Assembly: GCF_001427875.1 (NCBI RefSeq) | Contig: NZ_LMHK01000002.1 | Location: 532,049 to 596,048 of the forward strand | Length of the DNA: 64,000 nucleotides | Reading direction: 5' to 3' | From: Devosia sp. Root685 | GTDB lineage: Bacteria > Pseudomonadota > Alphaproteobacteria > Rhizobiales > Devosiaceae | Shown here: positions 20,031 to 28,982 of the stretch, piece after piece | Numbering within the stretch: the first letter of the stretch is position 1 | Layout: the number at the start of each line of letters is the position of its first letter | The notes under the pieces: model-generated | Database searches by the model: none | Told to the model about the DNA's origin: nothing | The model's input: only the letters and a program-made list of their open reading frames with translations | Position numbers and translations under genes: made by a program

Positions 20031-21935
20031 ATGAAGACCTCGATTGCGACTGTCTCGATCAGCGGCGATCTGCGGGAAAAACTGGAGGCCATTGCCGCCG
20101 CGGGCTTCGACGGCGTCGAAATCTTTGAGAACGACTTTTTGGCCTATGACCGCAGCCCCGCCGAAGTGCGGAAGATGGTCGCCGACCTGGGCCTCGACAT
20201 CACCCTCTTCCAGCCATTCCGCGATTTTGAGGGCCTGCCCGAACCGCAGCGCCAACAGGCATTCGAACGCGCCGAACGCAAATTCGACCTGATGGAAGAG
20301 CTCGGCGCCCCACTCATGCTCGTCTGTTCCAGCATCGCCCCCGCTGCCCTCGGCGGCATCGACCGCGCCGCCGCCGATTTTCGCGAGCTGGGCGAACGGG
20401 CCGCCAAGCGCGGCTTAAAGGTCGGCTACGAGGCCCTCGCCTGGGGCCGCCACGTTTGCGACCATCGCGACGCCTGGGAGATCGTGCGTCGTGCCGACCA
20501 CCCCAATGTCGGCCTGATCCTCGACAGCTTTCATTCCCTCTCGCGAAAAATCGACCCCGATACCATCCGCTCCATTCCCGGCGACAAGATTTTCATCGTC
20601 CAGCTCGCCGATGCCCCGGCGCTCGATATGGACCTCCTTTATTGGAGCCGACACTTCCGCAATATGCCGGGCGAAGGCGACCTGCCCGTTGTCGATTTCG
20701 CCCGCGCCGTCGCCGCGACCGGCTACAATGGCCCGCTTTCGCTCGAGATTTTTAACGACCAGTTCCGATCAGGCTCGCCGCGGACCATTGCCCTCGATGG
20801 CCATCGCTCGCTCGTGTTCCTGATGGATCAGGTGCGCGAGGCCGAGCCAGCCGTGGTGCCCGCAGCCGATGTACTGCCGCCGCGCGTAAAGGTGAAAGGG
20901 GTCAGCTTCGTCGAATTCACCGCCGACGAAACCGAAGCCGAAACCCTGCGCACCATGCTCGGCCGATTGGGCTTTGCCCGCACCGGAAAACATCGCAGCA
21001 AAAGCGTCGAGCGCTTCAGCCAGGGCGACATCAACATCATCGTCAACACCGAGCGCGAAGGCCTCGCCCACGCCGCCTATCTCACCCACGGCATGTCAGC
21101 CTATGCCATGGGCCTCAAAGTGGACAACGCCGCCGCGACGCTCGCCCGCGCCAAGGCGCTCGACGCGCAGCCCTTCGCCCAGCGCGTCAATCCCGGCGAA
21201 CTGACCATCCCCGCCATTCGTGGCATCGGCGGGGGCGTCCTCTATTTCCTCGACGATCAGCCCGATCTCGCCAAAGTCTGGGACGTGGAATTCAAGCCCG
21301 ACGCCACGACCACCGCAGGCGCCAGCCTCACTCATTTCGATCACATCGCCCAGACGATGAACTACGAAGAGATGCTCACCTGGATCCTCTTCTACCGCTC
21401 CATTTTCGTCGTCGACAAAGGCCCCATGGTCGACGTCGTCGATCCCTCGGGCCTCGTCCGCAGCCAGGTCATCGAAAGCCCCGAGGGCGAATTGCGGCTG
21501 ACGCTCAACGGCGCGGAAAGCCATCGGACGCTCGCCGGCCACTTCATCGCCGAAACTTTTGGCTCCAGCGTCCAGCACATCGCCTTTGCCTCGAGTGACA
21601 TCTTTGCGACCGCCGCAGCGCTCAAGGCGAGTGGACTGCCGGTGCTCGAAATTTCGAAGAACTACTATTCCGATCTCGAAGCCCGGCTTGGGCTGGATGC
21701 CGAAACGATCGCCCGCCTCGCCGCCAACAACCTGCTTTATGATCGCGACGCTGGCGGCGAATATTTCCAGATTTACGCCCAGAGTTTTGGCGAAGGCTTC
21801 TTTTTCGAGATCGTCGAACGCCGCGGCAATTATGCCGGCTATGGCGCCGTCAACGCGCCATTCCGCATCGCCGCACAAAAGCGGGCAATCCGGCCAGCGG
21901 AGATGCCGCGGGTTAGCTACGTCATCCCCCAGTAG
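20031..21935 (+). CDS. quiC: 3-dehydroshikimate dehydratase (two-domain QuiC type)
   Basis: 634 residues. Residues about 1-270 form a xylose-isomerase-like TIM barrel (ATVSISGDLREKLEAIAAAGFDGVEIFENDF, LILDSFHSLSR, FIVQLADAP, GYNGPLSLEIFND). Residues about 285-634 form a 4-hydroxyphenylpyruvate-dioxygenase-like VOC domain (LTHFDHIAQTMNYEEMLTW, VQHIAFASSDI, FFEIVERRGNYAGYG). This fusion is the known architecture of bacterial 3-dehydroshikimate dehydratases that make protocatechuate. ATG 20031 follows CAGGA and the operator. The stop codon TAG lies inside an intergenic repeat. No protocatechuate ring-cleavage genes are in the window. Confidence 0.92.
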   Translation: MKTSIATVSISGDLREKLEAIAAAGFDGVEIFENDFLAYDRSPAEVRKMVADLGLDITLFQPFRDFEGLPEPQRQQAFERAERKFDLMEELGAPLMLVCSSIAPAALGGIDRAAADFRELGERAAKRGLKVGYEALAWGRHVCDHRDAWEIVRRADHPNVGLILDSFHSLSRKIDPDTIRSIPGDKIFIVQLADAPALDMDLLYWSRHFRNMPGEGDLPVVDFARAVAATGYNGPLSLEIFNDQFRSGSPRTIALDGHRSLVFLMDQVREAEPAVVPAADVLPPRVKVKGVSFVEFTADETEAETLRTMLGRLGFARTGKHRSKSVERFSQGDINIIVNTEREGLAHAAYLTHGMSAYAMGLKVDNAAATLARAKALDAQPFAQRVNPGELTIPAIRGIGGGVLYFLDDQPDLAKVWDVEFKPDATTTAGASLTHFDHIAQTMNYEEMLTWILFYRSIFVVDKGPMVDVVDPSGLVRSQVIESPEGELRLTLNGAESHRTLAGHFIAETFGSSVQHIAFASSDIFATAAALKASGLPVLEISKNYYSDLEARLGLDAETIARLAANNLLYDRDAGGEYFQIYAQSFGEGFFFEIVERRGNYAGYGAVNAPFRIAAQKRAIRPAEMPRVSYVIPQ

Positions 21936-22064
21936 CCCTCATCGTGAGGTGCCCTCGGGCTTGCCCGAGGGCCTCGAACCACGAGGGCGTGGCACCACGC
22001 TACAATGCCACGACCCCGTCCTTCGAGGCTCCGCTACGCTTCGCACCTCAGGATGAGGTCTACT
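21931..22064. repeat. Long palindromic intergenic repeat, family C copy 2
   Basis: Begins AGTAGCCCTCATCGTGAGG, which supplies the quiC stop codon, and ends CTCAGGATGAGGTCTACT. It has an inner hairpin GCCCTCGGGCTTGCCCGAGG. It occupies the convergent gap between quiC and the sugar ABC operon and probably ends both transcripts. Confidence 0.85.
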
Positions 22065-22080
22065 GGAGGATGGCGCAAAC

Positions 22081-22809
22081 CTAAGTCAGCACCACATGCT
22101 GCGTCAGTTCCTCGATCGTCGTATCCGCTTTCGCCACATCGAACACTTTCGTGCCATGGCTCATGATCACGAAGCGGTCGCAGACCTGGTAGGCGTGATA
22201 GAGATTGTGCGTCACCAGCACACTCGATACGCCCTCGGCTTTTAGCTTCAGCACCTGATTGAGTAGCGCCTCCGTCTCCCGCACCGATAGCGCCGAGGTC
22301 GGCTCGTCGAGCAGCAACACCCGCCGCTTGAAAAACACCGCACGGGCAATCGCCACGGCCTGTTTTTGGCCGCCCGAAAGGTCGCCCACCATTTTGTCGG
22401 GGCTATCGATGCCCGAAATATGCACGGCGCTTTCCAGCACTTCCATGGCAATGTCGCGCATTTTCTTCAGGTCCAAAAACCCGAAACGATCCGTCAGTTC
22501 GCGGCCAAGAAAGATGTTCCGCGAAATGGACAGGCAATCGACCAGCGCCGTGTTCTGGTAGATCGTCTCGATCCCCGCCTCGGCGCTGGCACGGCGATTG
22601 GCAAAGGTCTGGCGCTGCCCATCGACCGAAATATAGCCCGAACTCGGCTGGTGAATGCCCGAGAGCATGTTGACCGTAGTCGACTTCCCCGCGCCATTGT
22701 CCCCGAGGAGACCGACAACCTCGCTGTGCCCGACCGCGAACGACAGGTCGGTCAGCGCCTTCAGCGGCCCAAAGGTCTTGGTGATATTATGCAGTTCCAA
22801 GAGGCTCAT
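22081..22809 (-). CDS. Sugar ABC transporter ATP-binding protein (CUT2, single domain)
   Basis: 242 residues with one ABC cassette: Walker A GDNGAGKST, Q-loop IYQNTALVD, signature LSGGQKQ, Walker B VLLLDEPTSAL and H-loop THNLYHAY. Most CUT2 systems (ribose, xylose) use a double cassette of about 500 residues; this one is the short FrcA-like form. It energises the permease at 22806-23825, whose stop it overlaps by 4 nt. Last gene of the aldehyde dehydrogenase/ABC operon. Confidence 0.94.
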   Translation of the reverse strand: MSLLELHNITKTFGPLKALTDLSFAVGHSEVVGLLGDNGAGKSTTVNMLSGIHQPSSGYISVDGQRQTFANRRASAEAGIETIYQNTALVDCLSISRNIFLGRELTDRFGFLDLKKMRDIAMEVLESAVHISGIDSPDKMVGDLSGGQKQAVAIARAVFFKRRVLLLDEPTSALSVRETEALLNQVLKLKAEGVSSVLVTHNLYHAYQVCDRFVIMSHGTKVFDVAKADTTIEELTQHVVLT

Positions 22810-23825
22810 GACTCGGCTCCCCGGCGATCAAGACCGTGATTGAAGATCGAGGCGGCAACGATCAGCGTGGCGATGAACATGTCGAGATAGAAGCCCGGCG
22901 CCCGCATCAGCAGCAACACGTCGGTGATGGTGAAAATCAGCATCACCCCGAGGAACACGCCGAGGATCGAGCCGCGGCCACCCCGCAGCGACAGCCCACC
23001 GATGACGCAGGCAGCGATAGCTTGCAGTTCCAGCCCGGCACCCTGCCCCGGCTGCACCGAACCGACGCGGGTGGTGGCCAGAATACCGGCAAAGGCCGCC
23101 ATGAACCCGGCAATCGCAAAGGCGATCATCTTGATCCGCCCGGTGTTGACGCCAATGGCGGTCGCCGCCGCACGATTGCCGCCCGTTGCAAAGATGTGGT
23201 TGCCGAGACGATGGCGATGCAGCACGGCCCAGAAAACAAGGCACAGCACAATGAACCAGATGAAGGCGGCGTTGATGCCCAAAACGGTGCCGGAAAACAG
23301 CCCATTGAACACCGGATTGGGATCGAACCGCACCTGCACCGCGCCATTAATAAGAAGCACCGCGCCGCGCCAGAACAGCAGGCCACCGAGCGTAACGATA
23401 AAACTCGGCAGGTTGAATCTCAGCGTCAGAAACCCGTTGCCGAGGCCAATGACCGCTCCGACCAGTAGCCCGACGGGCGCAGCGATAAAGGCATCGACGC
23501 CATTGCTCACGAGGATCGCCATGATGATGGCGGTGAGCGTATAGACCGAGCCGATGGAGAGATCGAACTCCCCCGCGATCATCAACACGCCGGCCCCAAG
23601 CGCGAGGCAACCGAGCACCGGCACCGAGCGCATCATGATGCCCATATTGGCCGCTGAGAGATAACGGAAATCGTCGGGGAACAGCAGCCCCGCGATAATG
23701 CAGGCAAGCTGCACGACGATGAAAACCAGCAGAATGGCGCCTGCCGGCATGCTGAGAAGGCTGTGGAGCCACTCTCCCGCCGAGCGCCGGGGCGCAACGG
23801 CCCGGTCATGGGTCATATCGGTCAC
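22806..23825 (-). CDS. Sugar ABC transporter permease (CUT2/RbsC-FrcC type)
   Basis: 339 residues with about 9-10 membrane segments. Family motifs are GEFDLSIGSVYTLTAIIMA, LPSFIVTLGGLLFWRGAVL, HRHRLGNHIFATGGNRAAA and TRVGSVQPGQGAGLELQAIAACVIGG. It forms the channel for a monosaccharide. It lies between the binding-protein gene, separated by a gap of 193 nt holding a perfect palindrome, and the ATPase, with a 4-nt overlap. Confidence 0.95.
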   Translation of the reverse strand: MTDMTHDRAVAPRRSAGEWLHSLLSMPAGAILLVFIVVQLACIIAGLLFPDDFRYLSAANMGIMMRSVPVLGCLALGAGVLMIAGEFDLSIGSVYTLTAIIMAILVSNGVDAFIAAPVGLLVGAVIGLGNGFLTLRFNLPSFIVTLGGLLFWRGAVLLINGAVQVRFDPNPVFNGLFSGTVLGINAAFIWFIVLCLVFWAVLHRHRLGNHIFATGGNRAAATAIGVNTGRIKMIAFAIAGFMAAFAGILATTRVGSVQPGQGAGLELQAIAACVIGGLSLRGGRGSILGVFLGVMLIFTITDVLLLMRAPGFYLDMFIATLIVAASIFNHGLDRRGAES

Positions 23826-23870
23826 GTTTTTGTCCAGTGTTTAAGCGGTCAACGTCCTCACCTTCCACCT

Positions 23871-23946
23871 ACGGCGTCATTCCCGCGAAAGCGGGAATCT
23901 CCCCTTGGGATCACTGAGATTCCCGCTTTCGCGGGAATGACGCCGT
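23871..23946. repeat. Palindromic repeat, family B copy 1 (perfect 31-bp arms)
   Basis: The arms start ACGGCGTCATTCCCGCG and end CGCGGGAATGACGCCGT, 31 bp each and fully complementary, around a 14-nt loop. It lies between the sugar-binding protein and permease genes. A second copy is at 28193-28255. Confidence 0.92.
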
Positions 23947-24018
23947 GGAAAATTGAAGGCTCGGCTGTGGGAGGGGGTGGGGCGGCGAGACCAAGTCCCG
24001 TCGCCCCACCCCGAACGA

Positions 24019-24978
24019 TCAGCGATAGGTGCCGATGAAAGGCTTTACGACGCCGATGCGGGCCTGGTCGAGGAAAGCGCCCTGGCCGGTGTCGACATCG
24101 GTCGGCGTCAGACCATAGCGCGCGGCCATGGCGATCTGGGCGATCGGATAGTAACCCTGCAAGTAGGGCTGCTGGTCCATGGTGGCGAACATGGCGCCCG
24201 ATTCCACCGCATTGACGATCTCGACGGCGAGGTCGAACCCGCCGAAGGGCACATCGACGCCCGCATCCCTAATGGCACCCGCGCCAACGGTGGAGGTCAC
24301 CGAACCGGTGCCGAACACGGCCTTGATATTGGGGTTGGCGATCAGGGCCTGGGCCATGATGTTCTGCGCTTCTGCCGGATCGAGACCGGCACGGACGGTT
24401 TCAACCTTGATGCCATGCTCGGTCATGGCACGCTCGATGCCGCCGCCACGGGCCACGGCAAAGCTGGCCTCGGGGATTTCGCGGGGGTTGAAGACGGTGT
24501 CGCCCTCCTTGAGATCGAAGGCTTCGATCATGCGAATGCCCAGTTCATAGCCCGAGGCTTCTTCGTTCATGCCGACATAGGCCTGACGGCAATTGCCGGC
24601 GGAGCCTTCGAGGTCGTCATTGTTGAAGCCGATAACGATGAGCCCGGCATCGACCGCTGCACAAATGCTGGCGTCGAACGCGTCAGACGACGAGATGGCG
24701 ACGGCAATGCCATCGACGCCCGTGGCGACGGCCGTATCGATCAGGTCGTTCTGGCGCACCGGGTCATTGTTGGCATATTGCACGTCGAGATCGACGTTGA
24801 AGGCGGCAGCGGCGTCTTGCGCGCCTTTGACCACCGGATTGAAGAACTGCACGCTGGGGTCGAGATAGATGATCATGGTCGTTTTGACCGGCACCTGATC
24901 CTGCGCCATGACGCCGCCGGCGGTTGCAAACAGCGCGCAACCAGCCAGTAGAGCTGCCTTCTTCTTTGTCAGTTTCAT
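24019..24978 (-). CDS. Sugar ABC transporter periplasmic substrate-binding protein (CUT2)
   Basis: 319 residues. A Sec signal peptide ends VMA before QDQ; a lipobox-like LAGC occurs earlier in the hydrophobic core, but the AxA site is the better match. The mature protein is a type I periplasmic-binding fold: GAQDAAAAFNVDLDVQY, VDGIAVAISSSDAFD, VIGFNNDD, ALIANPNIKAVFGTG, QQPYLQGYYPIAQIAM. GGAGG lies before the start at 24978. The aldehyde dehydrogenase gene ends 61 nt upstream, so they are probably one operon. A pentose or similar sugar is inferred from the neighbouring enzymes. Confidence 0.94.
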   Translation of the reverse strand: MKLTKKKAALLAGCALFATAGGVMAQDQVPVKTTMIIYLDPSVQFFNPVVKGAQDAAAAFNVDLDVQYANNDPVRQNDLIDTAVATGVDGIAVAISSSDAFDASICAAVDAGLIVIGFNNDDLEGSAGNCRQAYVGMNEEASGYELGIRMIEAFDLKEGDTVFNPREIPEASFAVARGGGIERAMTEHGIKVETVRAGLDPAEAQNIMAQALIANPNIKAVFGTGSVTSTVGAGAIRDAGVDVPFGGFDLAVEIVNAVESGAMFATMDQQPYLQGYYPIAQIAMAARYGLTPTDVDTGQGAFLDQARIGVVKPFIGTYR

Positions 24979-25039
24979 TTGGGTTCTCCTCCCTTTCGAA
25001 TAAAGCGGGCCTCCTCAGGTCCCACTGTCTTGGCCTGGA

Positions 25040-26581
25040 TCAGTGACTGAACCAGGGTTCACCGCGCCCAAGGGTCATGTGCAGACCCTTGAACTGCGAA
25101 TATTCATCAAAGCCGTAGCGGCCGAGTTCCCGGCCGACGCCGCTCATCTTGTAGCCACCGATGGGCATTTCCGGCGTGCCGTCGATCACCGAATTGATCC
25201 AGCACCGCCCCGCCCGCAGTTTTCGCGTCGTCTGGATTGCGGTTTCGAGATCACGTGACCAGACGCCGGCCGAAAGCCCGAACGGGGTCCCATTGGCGAG
25301 CGCGACAGCCTCCTCCGGCGTGTCGAAACCAATGGTCGCCAGCACCGGTCCGAAGATTTCCTCCTGCGCGATCCGCATATCGGGCCGCACCCCGTTGAAA
25401 ACCGTGGGGGCAAAGAAATTACCCGAGCCCTCGTCGATCGTCTCGCCGCCCAGCAGCAGTTCGGCGCCATCTTCCAGACCAGCCGCCACGTAGCCCGCCA
25501 CCTTGTGGAGATGCGGCACGGACACCATTGCGCCATAGCGGGTCGTGGCGGCCAGCGGATCGCCAAACGGCAGGCGACGGGAAAGATCGAGCAACCGCTC
25601 CAACAGCGCCGGACGGATGGAATTGGCGACGATCAACCGGCTGCCCGAAATGCAGCACTGGCCGGCATTGTGAAAAACGCCATAGGCGATGCCATCGGCA
25701 GCGGCCTCAAGATCGGCATCGCCAAAAACGATCTGCGGCCCCTTGCCACCCAGTTCAAGCCCGACGCGCTTCACATTGCGCGCGGCAATCCCGGCCAACT
25801 GGGTGCCAACGCGCACCGAGCCGGTAAAGGCAATCATATCGACGCGCGGATCTTCAGCAAGGATCTGCCCGACATCCGGGCCATAGCCGGTGATGACATT
25901 GAACACGCCAGCCGGTAGCCCTGCCTCCAGCGCGATTTCGGCCAGCCGGATCGTCGTGCCCGAAGTAAATTCGCTCGGCTTGACGACAACCGTGCAACCC
26001 GCCCCCAGCGCCCACGGAACCCGCTCGGACACGATGATAAACGGAAAATTCCACGGCGTGATGATGCCGACCACCCCTGCCGGTTCGCGCAATACAAGGC
26101 CCAGCCGATTGGTGCCGATGGCATTGTGGGTGTCGCCCTCAAGCCCGCGGCACTGGCCGGCGGCATAGGTCCAGAGATCGGCGCAATAGCCGATTTCGCC
26201 CTTGGCCTGATTAATCGGCTTGCCCGTCTCAAGGCACTCGATCAGCGCCAGCTCGTCCTGATGGGCCAGAATGCCCCGGGCGATGGCATGCAAAATGGTC
26301 GAGCGTTCTGCCCCGCTCATCCGCCCCCAAGGGCCATCATCAAAGGCAACGCGCGCCGCGCCAATAGCGCGGGACGCATCTTCCGTCGAGCCGGCTGGCC
26401 AAGTCGCGATAACCTTGCCGCGATGGCCCGGGCTTTCGCGCTCCACGACCTTGCCCGAAGCCGCATCTACCGATTTCCCGTCAATAACCATGCGATGCGA
26501 GCGTTTACTCTGAACCCGCGGATCACTAAGATTCGGAACGGCAAAATTGCCCTGAAAGCTGGATTGACGTGTTATGGCCAT
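25040..26581 (-). CDS. NAD(P)-dependent aldehyde dehydrogenase, candidate 2-oxoglutarate semialdehyde dehydrogenase
   Basis: 513 residues. ALDH motifs: ITPWNFPFIIVSERVPWALGAGC, FTGSVRVGTQLA (nucleotide), catalytic Glu in LELGGKGPQIV, catalytic Cys in NAGQCCISGSR, and EEIFGPVLATIGF. ATG 26581 follows GGGGAGG; a longer frame would run through the operator repeats at 26631-26657. First gene of an operon with a CUT2 sugar transporter. Because a shared operator links it to a sugar-acid dehydratase and a DapA-family enzyme, oxidising 2-oxoglutarate semialdehyde to 2-oxoglutarate is attractive, but glycolaldehyde, lactaldehyde or betaine aldehyde remain possible. Confidence 0.9.
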   Translation of the reverse strand: MAITRQSSFQGNFAVPNLSDPRVQSKRSHRMVIDGKSVDAASGKVVERESPGHRGKVIATWPAGSTEDASRAIGAARVAFDDGPWGRMSGAERSTILHAIARGILAHQDELALIECLETGKPINQAKGEIGYCADLWTYAAGQCRGLEGDTHNAIGTNRLGLVLREPAGVVGIITPWNFPFIIVSERVPWALGAGCTVVVKPSEFTSGTTIRLAEIALEAGLPAGVFNVITGYGPDVGQILAEDPRVDMIAFTGSVRVGTQLAGIAARNVKRVGLELGGKGPQIVFGDADLEAAADGIAYGVFHNAGQCCISGSRLIVANSIRPALLERLLDLSRRLPFGDPLAATTRYGAMVSVPHLHKVAGYVAAGLEDGAELLLGGETIDEGSGNFFAPTVFNGVRPDMRIAQEEIFGPVLATIGFDTPEEAVALANGTPFGLSAGVWSRDLETAIQTTRKLRAGRCWINSVIDGTPEMPIGGYKMSGVGRELGRYGFDEYSQFKGLHMTLGRGEPWFSH

Positions 26582-26630
26582 GGCGGACTGACCACCTCCC
26601 CGAAGATGCTGGACCCGTTTTAACGCGTCC

Positions 26631-26657
26631 TGTATGGAATTGTATGGTACCGTATGG
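26631..26657. promoter_or_regulatory. Three 10-bp-phased TGTATGG repeats, candidate GntR operator
   Basis: TGTATGG at 26631 and 26641 and CGTATGG at 26651 are spaced exactly 10 bp, one helical turn each. The middle copy is part of TTGTATGGTAC (26640-26650), identical to 9339-9349. They lie between the divergent aldehyde dehydrogenase and GntR genes. Confidence 0.65.
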
Positions 26658-26698
26658 CGCATTGACCCAAGCTGTCAATGGCATGGGCGAGATGTAGT

Positions 26699-27385
26699 AT
26701 GACTCTGGAAATGCAGACTTCGACCGAGAGCGGCGAAAGCGCGGCAGCATCAATCGAAAAGGACCTGCGCCGCTCGATCATCGAGCTCGACCTGCTCCCC
26801 GGCACGCGCCTGTCCGAGCAGGATATCGCGACCAAACTCGGGGTTTCCCGCCAGCCGGTGCGCGAAGCGCTGATCCGCCTCGCCAATTCGCGGTTGATCG
26901 AAATCCGCCCCCATCGCGGCACCGTCGTCGCGCGCATCTCGGCCAAGGAAATGATCGAAGCGCTCTTCGTGCGCCAATCGGTCGAGATCGCCGTCGTCGC
27001 CAAGGCGGCCCAAAATTTCGACGCCTGGCAGCGCAAGCGCATCGCCAGCCTCTTGGTGAAACAGGCCGAGGCGGCCGAAAAACTCGACCACGCCGCCTTC
27101 CGCGAGCATGACGAAGCCTTCCACATCGCCATCGCCACCGGCGCCGGGGTCGGTATCGCCTGGATCGCCATTGCCGATATGAAGACCCACATGGACCGGG
27201 TCTGCAACATGACGCTGCAAAGCGAGGCCGACATGGCCCGCCGCGTCCGCGAACACACCGCCATCATGGACGCCATCGATAACAACGATGCCGAAGCCGC
27301 AAAAGCGGCCATGGCCACGCATTTGGGCAGTATTCTCGACGAGCTTCCCGAGCTAGAAACCCGTCACGCCAATCTCTTTATCTAG
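26699..27385 (+). CDS. GntR family (FadR/FCD subfamily) regulator of the sugar catabolic genes
   Basis: 228 residues. Winged HTH: IEKDLRRSIIELDLLPGTRLSEQDIATKLGVSRQPVREALIRLANSRLIEIRPHRG, an almost textbook GntR domain. The FCD ligand domain has candidate metal histidines in FREHDEAFHIAI and RVREHTAIMDAI. ATG 26699 was preferred over an upstream frame start at 26678. It is divergent from the aldehyde dehydrogenase/ABC operon, followed 18 nt later by an SDR gene, and preceded by the TGTATGG repeats, so autoregulation is likely. Confidence 0.9.
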   Translation: MTLEMQTSTESGESAAASIEKDLRRSIIELDLLPGTRLSEQDIATKLGVSRQPVREALIRLANSRLIEIRPHRGTVVARISAKEMIEALFVRQSVEIAVVAKAAQNFDAWQRKRIASLLVKQAEAAEKLDHAAFREHDEAFHIAIATGAGVGIAWIAIADMKTHMDRVCNMTLQSEADMARRVREHTAIMDAIDNNDAEAAKAAMATHLGSILDELPELETRHANLFI

Positions 27386-27403
27386 CCCGCCCGGAGTTCA
27401 CCA

Positions 27404-28174
27404 ATGACGCAATCCGCCCGCTATCCGAGCCTTGCCGGCATGCCCGTGGTCATTTCCGGCGGCGCCTCCGGTATTGGCGAAGCATTGGTGCGCAATTTTG
27501 CCGCCCAGGGCGCCAAGGTGGGCTTTGTCGATATCCAGGACGAGCGCGGAAAAACCCTCGCGACTGAGCTGACCTCTGCCGGCCAAACCGCACTGTTCAC
27601 CCGCTGCGACATCACCGACACATCAGCGTATCAAGCCGCCATCGCCGGCTTCGCCGCCGCCCATGGTGATGCCCGCGCTCTCGTCAACAACGCCGCCCAC
27701 GACCAGCGCCACGAATGGCAGGAGGTCACCTCCACCTATTGGGACGAGCGCATGGCGGTCAATTTGAAGCACGCCTTTTTCGCCATTCAGGCCGTCGCGC
27801 CGGGCATGGTGAAAGCCGGTCGCGGTTCGATCATCAATACCGGCTCGATCAGCTGGATGATCATGTCGCCAAAAATTCCGATCTATGAAACCGCCAAGGC
27901 GGCAACCCATGGCCTGACGCGCGCCATGGCCCGCGAACTCGGCAAGTCAGGCATTCGCGTCAATACGCTGGTGCCCGGCTGGGTGATGACCGAGCGGCAG
28001 CTGACCCACTGGATCGACGAAGCGGCCGAAGCCCAGATCGACGCCACTCAGGCCCTCGCCGGCCGCGTCCAGCCCGACGACATCGCGCGCATGGCCCTCT
28101 TCCTCGCCGCCGACGACAGCGCCATGATCTCGGCGCAGCAGTTCATCGTCGATGGCGGCTGGGCCCATAGCTGA
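27404..28174 (+). CDS. Short-chain dehydrogenase/reductase, candidate sugar dehydrogenase
   Basis: 256 residues. Classical SDR: ISGGASGIGEALV nucleotide loop, acidic residue in FVDIQDE favouring NAD, NNAAHDQRH, catalytic S in NTGSISW, YxxxK as YETAK, and PGWVMT after it. It resembles the L-arabinose/galactose/xylose-type SDRs. Its position 18 nt after the GntR gene and opposite a sugar transporter fits the first oxidation of an imported aldose. Substrate inferred. Confidence 0.9.
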   Translation: MTQSARYPSLAGMPVVISGGASGIGEALVRNFAAQGAKVGFVDIQDERGKTLATELTSAGQTALFTRCDITDTSAYQAAIAGFAAAHGDARALVNNAAHDQRHEWQEVTSTYWDERMAVNLKHAFFAIQAVAPGMVKAGRGSIINTGSISWMIMSPKIPIYETAKAATHGLTRAMARELGKSGIRVNTLVPGWVMTERQLTHWIDEAAEAQIDATQALAGRVQPDDIARMALFLAADDSAMISAQQFIVDGGWAHS

Positions 28175-28192
28175 GCCCTCCTCCACCACAAC

Positions 28193-28255
28193 GTCATTCC
28201 CGCGAAAGCGGGAATCCCTGTTCCAAACACAGATCCCCGCTTTCGCGGGGATGAC
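28193..28255. repeat. Palindromic repeat, family B copy 2
   Basis: GTCATTCCCGCGAAAGCGGG at the left pairs with CCCCGCTTTCGCGGGGATGAC at the right, with a few wobble positions. It fills the convergent gap after the SDR gene and probably acts as a terminator. Confidence 0.88.
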
Positions 28256-28276
28256 ATGCTGAGAGTGTGGAAAACC

Positions 28277-28516
28277 CTAAACGAACAGTGCCGCCGGCTC
28301 CACGTCCAGCGCCTGGGCGAGATTGTCGATATCATCGAGCGCCAGGTTGAACTTGTCCGAGGTTTCGAGCGCCCGCACTTCGGCAAGGCTCCAGCCGAGC
28401 CGCGTCGCGAACGTTTCGAGACTGAGATTACGGATGCGGCGCAGGCGCACGACATTGCCGGCGATCAGCATGGCGCCGGTCATTTCGGGAGGAGTGGCAA
28501 AAGCGGTAACGGCCAT
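28277..28516 (-). CDS. Small XRE-like (lambda-repressor fold) protein, paralogue of 33609-33866
   Basis: 79 residues. The core AGNVVRLRRIRNLSLETFATRLGW and ALDDIDNLAQALDVEPAALF looks like a five-helix Cro/C1 domain, but with an LGW in place of the usual AGV turn and without the polar recognition helix of true repressors. It is 5 nt after flbT, so it is co-transcribed with it. The same pattern occurs in the protein at 33609. The function is unknown; a small DNA- or protein-binding modulator of motility is a guess. ATG 28516 was chosen for its fit with the flbT spacing. Confidence 0.7.
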   Translation of the reverse strand: MAVTAFATPPEMTGAMLIAGNVVRLRRIRNLSLETFATRLGWSLAEVRALETSDKFNLALDDIDNLAQALDVEPAALFV

Positions 28517-28521
28517 GGCGT

Positions 28522-28923
28522 TCAACCCACCAGCTTGAGCTTGGCCCGGGTCTCGGTCAGCTCGGGATTGGAGAGACACTTCAGCAGCTTGATGGCCTTA
28601 TAAGTCGCGCCATTCATCAGCATGCCATTGACCTCGGCGACGAGCCCGGAATGCTGCGGCGCCTCGGCGAGCAGGGCCTGCACCGCTTCGAAATAGGCAA
28701 TGTGGTGCCCCGAAACATCGCCGGTCAGATACATCTGCTGCACCGCATGGCGCAGGCGAAAGGCGGGCGAAGTCAGATCGGCTTCAGCAAGATAGTCCTC
28801 GGAACGCAAAACGGGGGCCTTACCCCCCACGAGAACATTGACGATGCTGTCGCATTGAACGGTGATTTCCGCAGTACCCACGAAAAAGCTTTCGCCGGGT
28901 TTGACAGTCAGTTTGAGAGCCAT
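28522..28923 (-). CDS. flbT: Flagellar biosynthesis repressor FlbT
   Basis: 133 residues. MALKLTVKPGESFFVGTAEITVQ, then GGKAPVLRSEDYL, AVQQMYLTGD and YFEAVQALL match the FlbT family, known in Caulobacter and relatives to bind the 5' region of flagellin mRNA and limit its translation or stability. It lies 59 nt after the flagellin stop in the same direction, so the regulator is made from, or next to, the transcript it controls. FlaF, the usual partner, is not in the window. Confidence 0.9.
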   Translation of the reverse strand: MALKLTVKPGESFFVGTAEITVQCDSIVNVLVGGKAPVLRSEDYLAEADLTSPAFRLRHAVQQMYLTGDVSGHHIAYFEAVQALLAEAPQHSGLVAEVNGMLMNGATYKAIKLLKCLSNPELTETRAKLKLVG

Positions 28924-28982
28924 CGTCTTTCCTTCTGGGCAAGACCGGGGGCGGCGTTGCCGCCGCCCCCGAAATTTGGCGA

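Noticed and set aside
19546..20255. Minus-strand frames with repeated GWEAG/KLG peptides between tetR and quiC
   Set aside because: They are translations of the 8-bp and 13-bp tandem repeats and run into the quiC coding region on the other strand; no start signal or family similarity.
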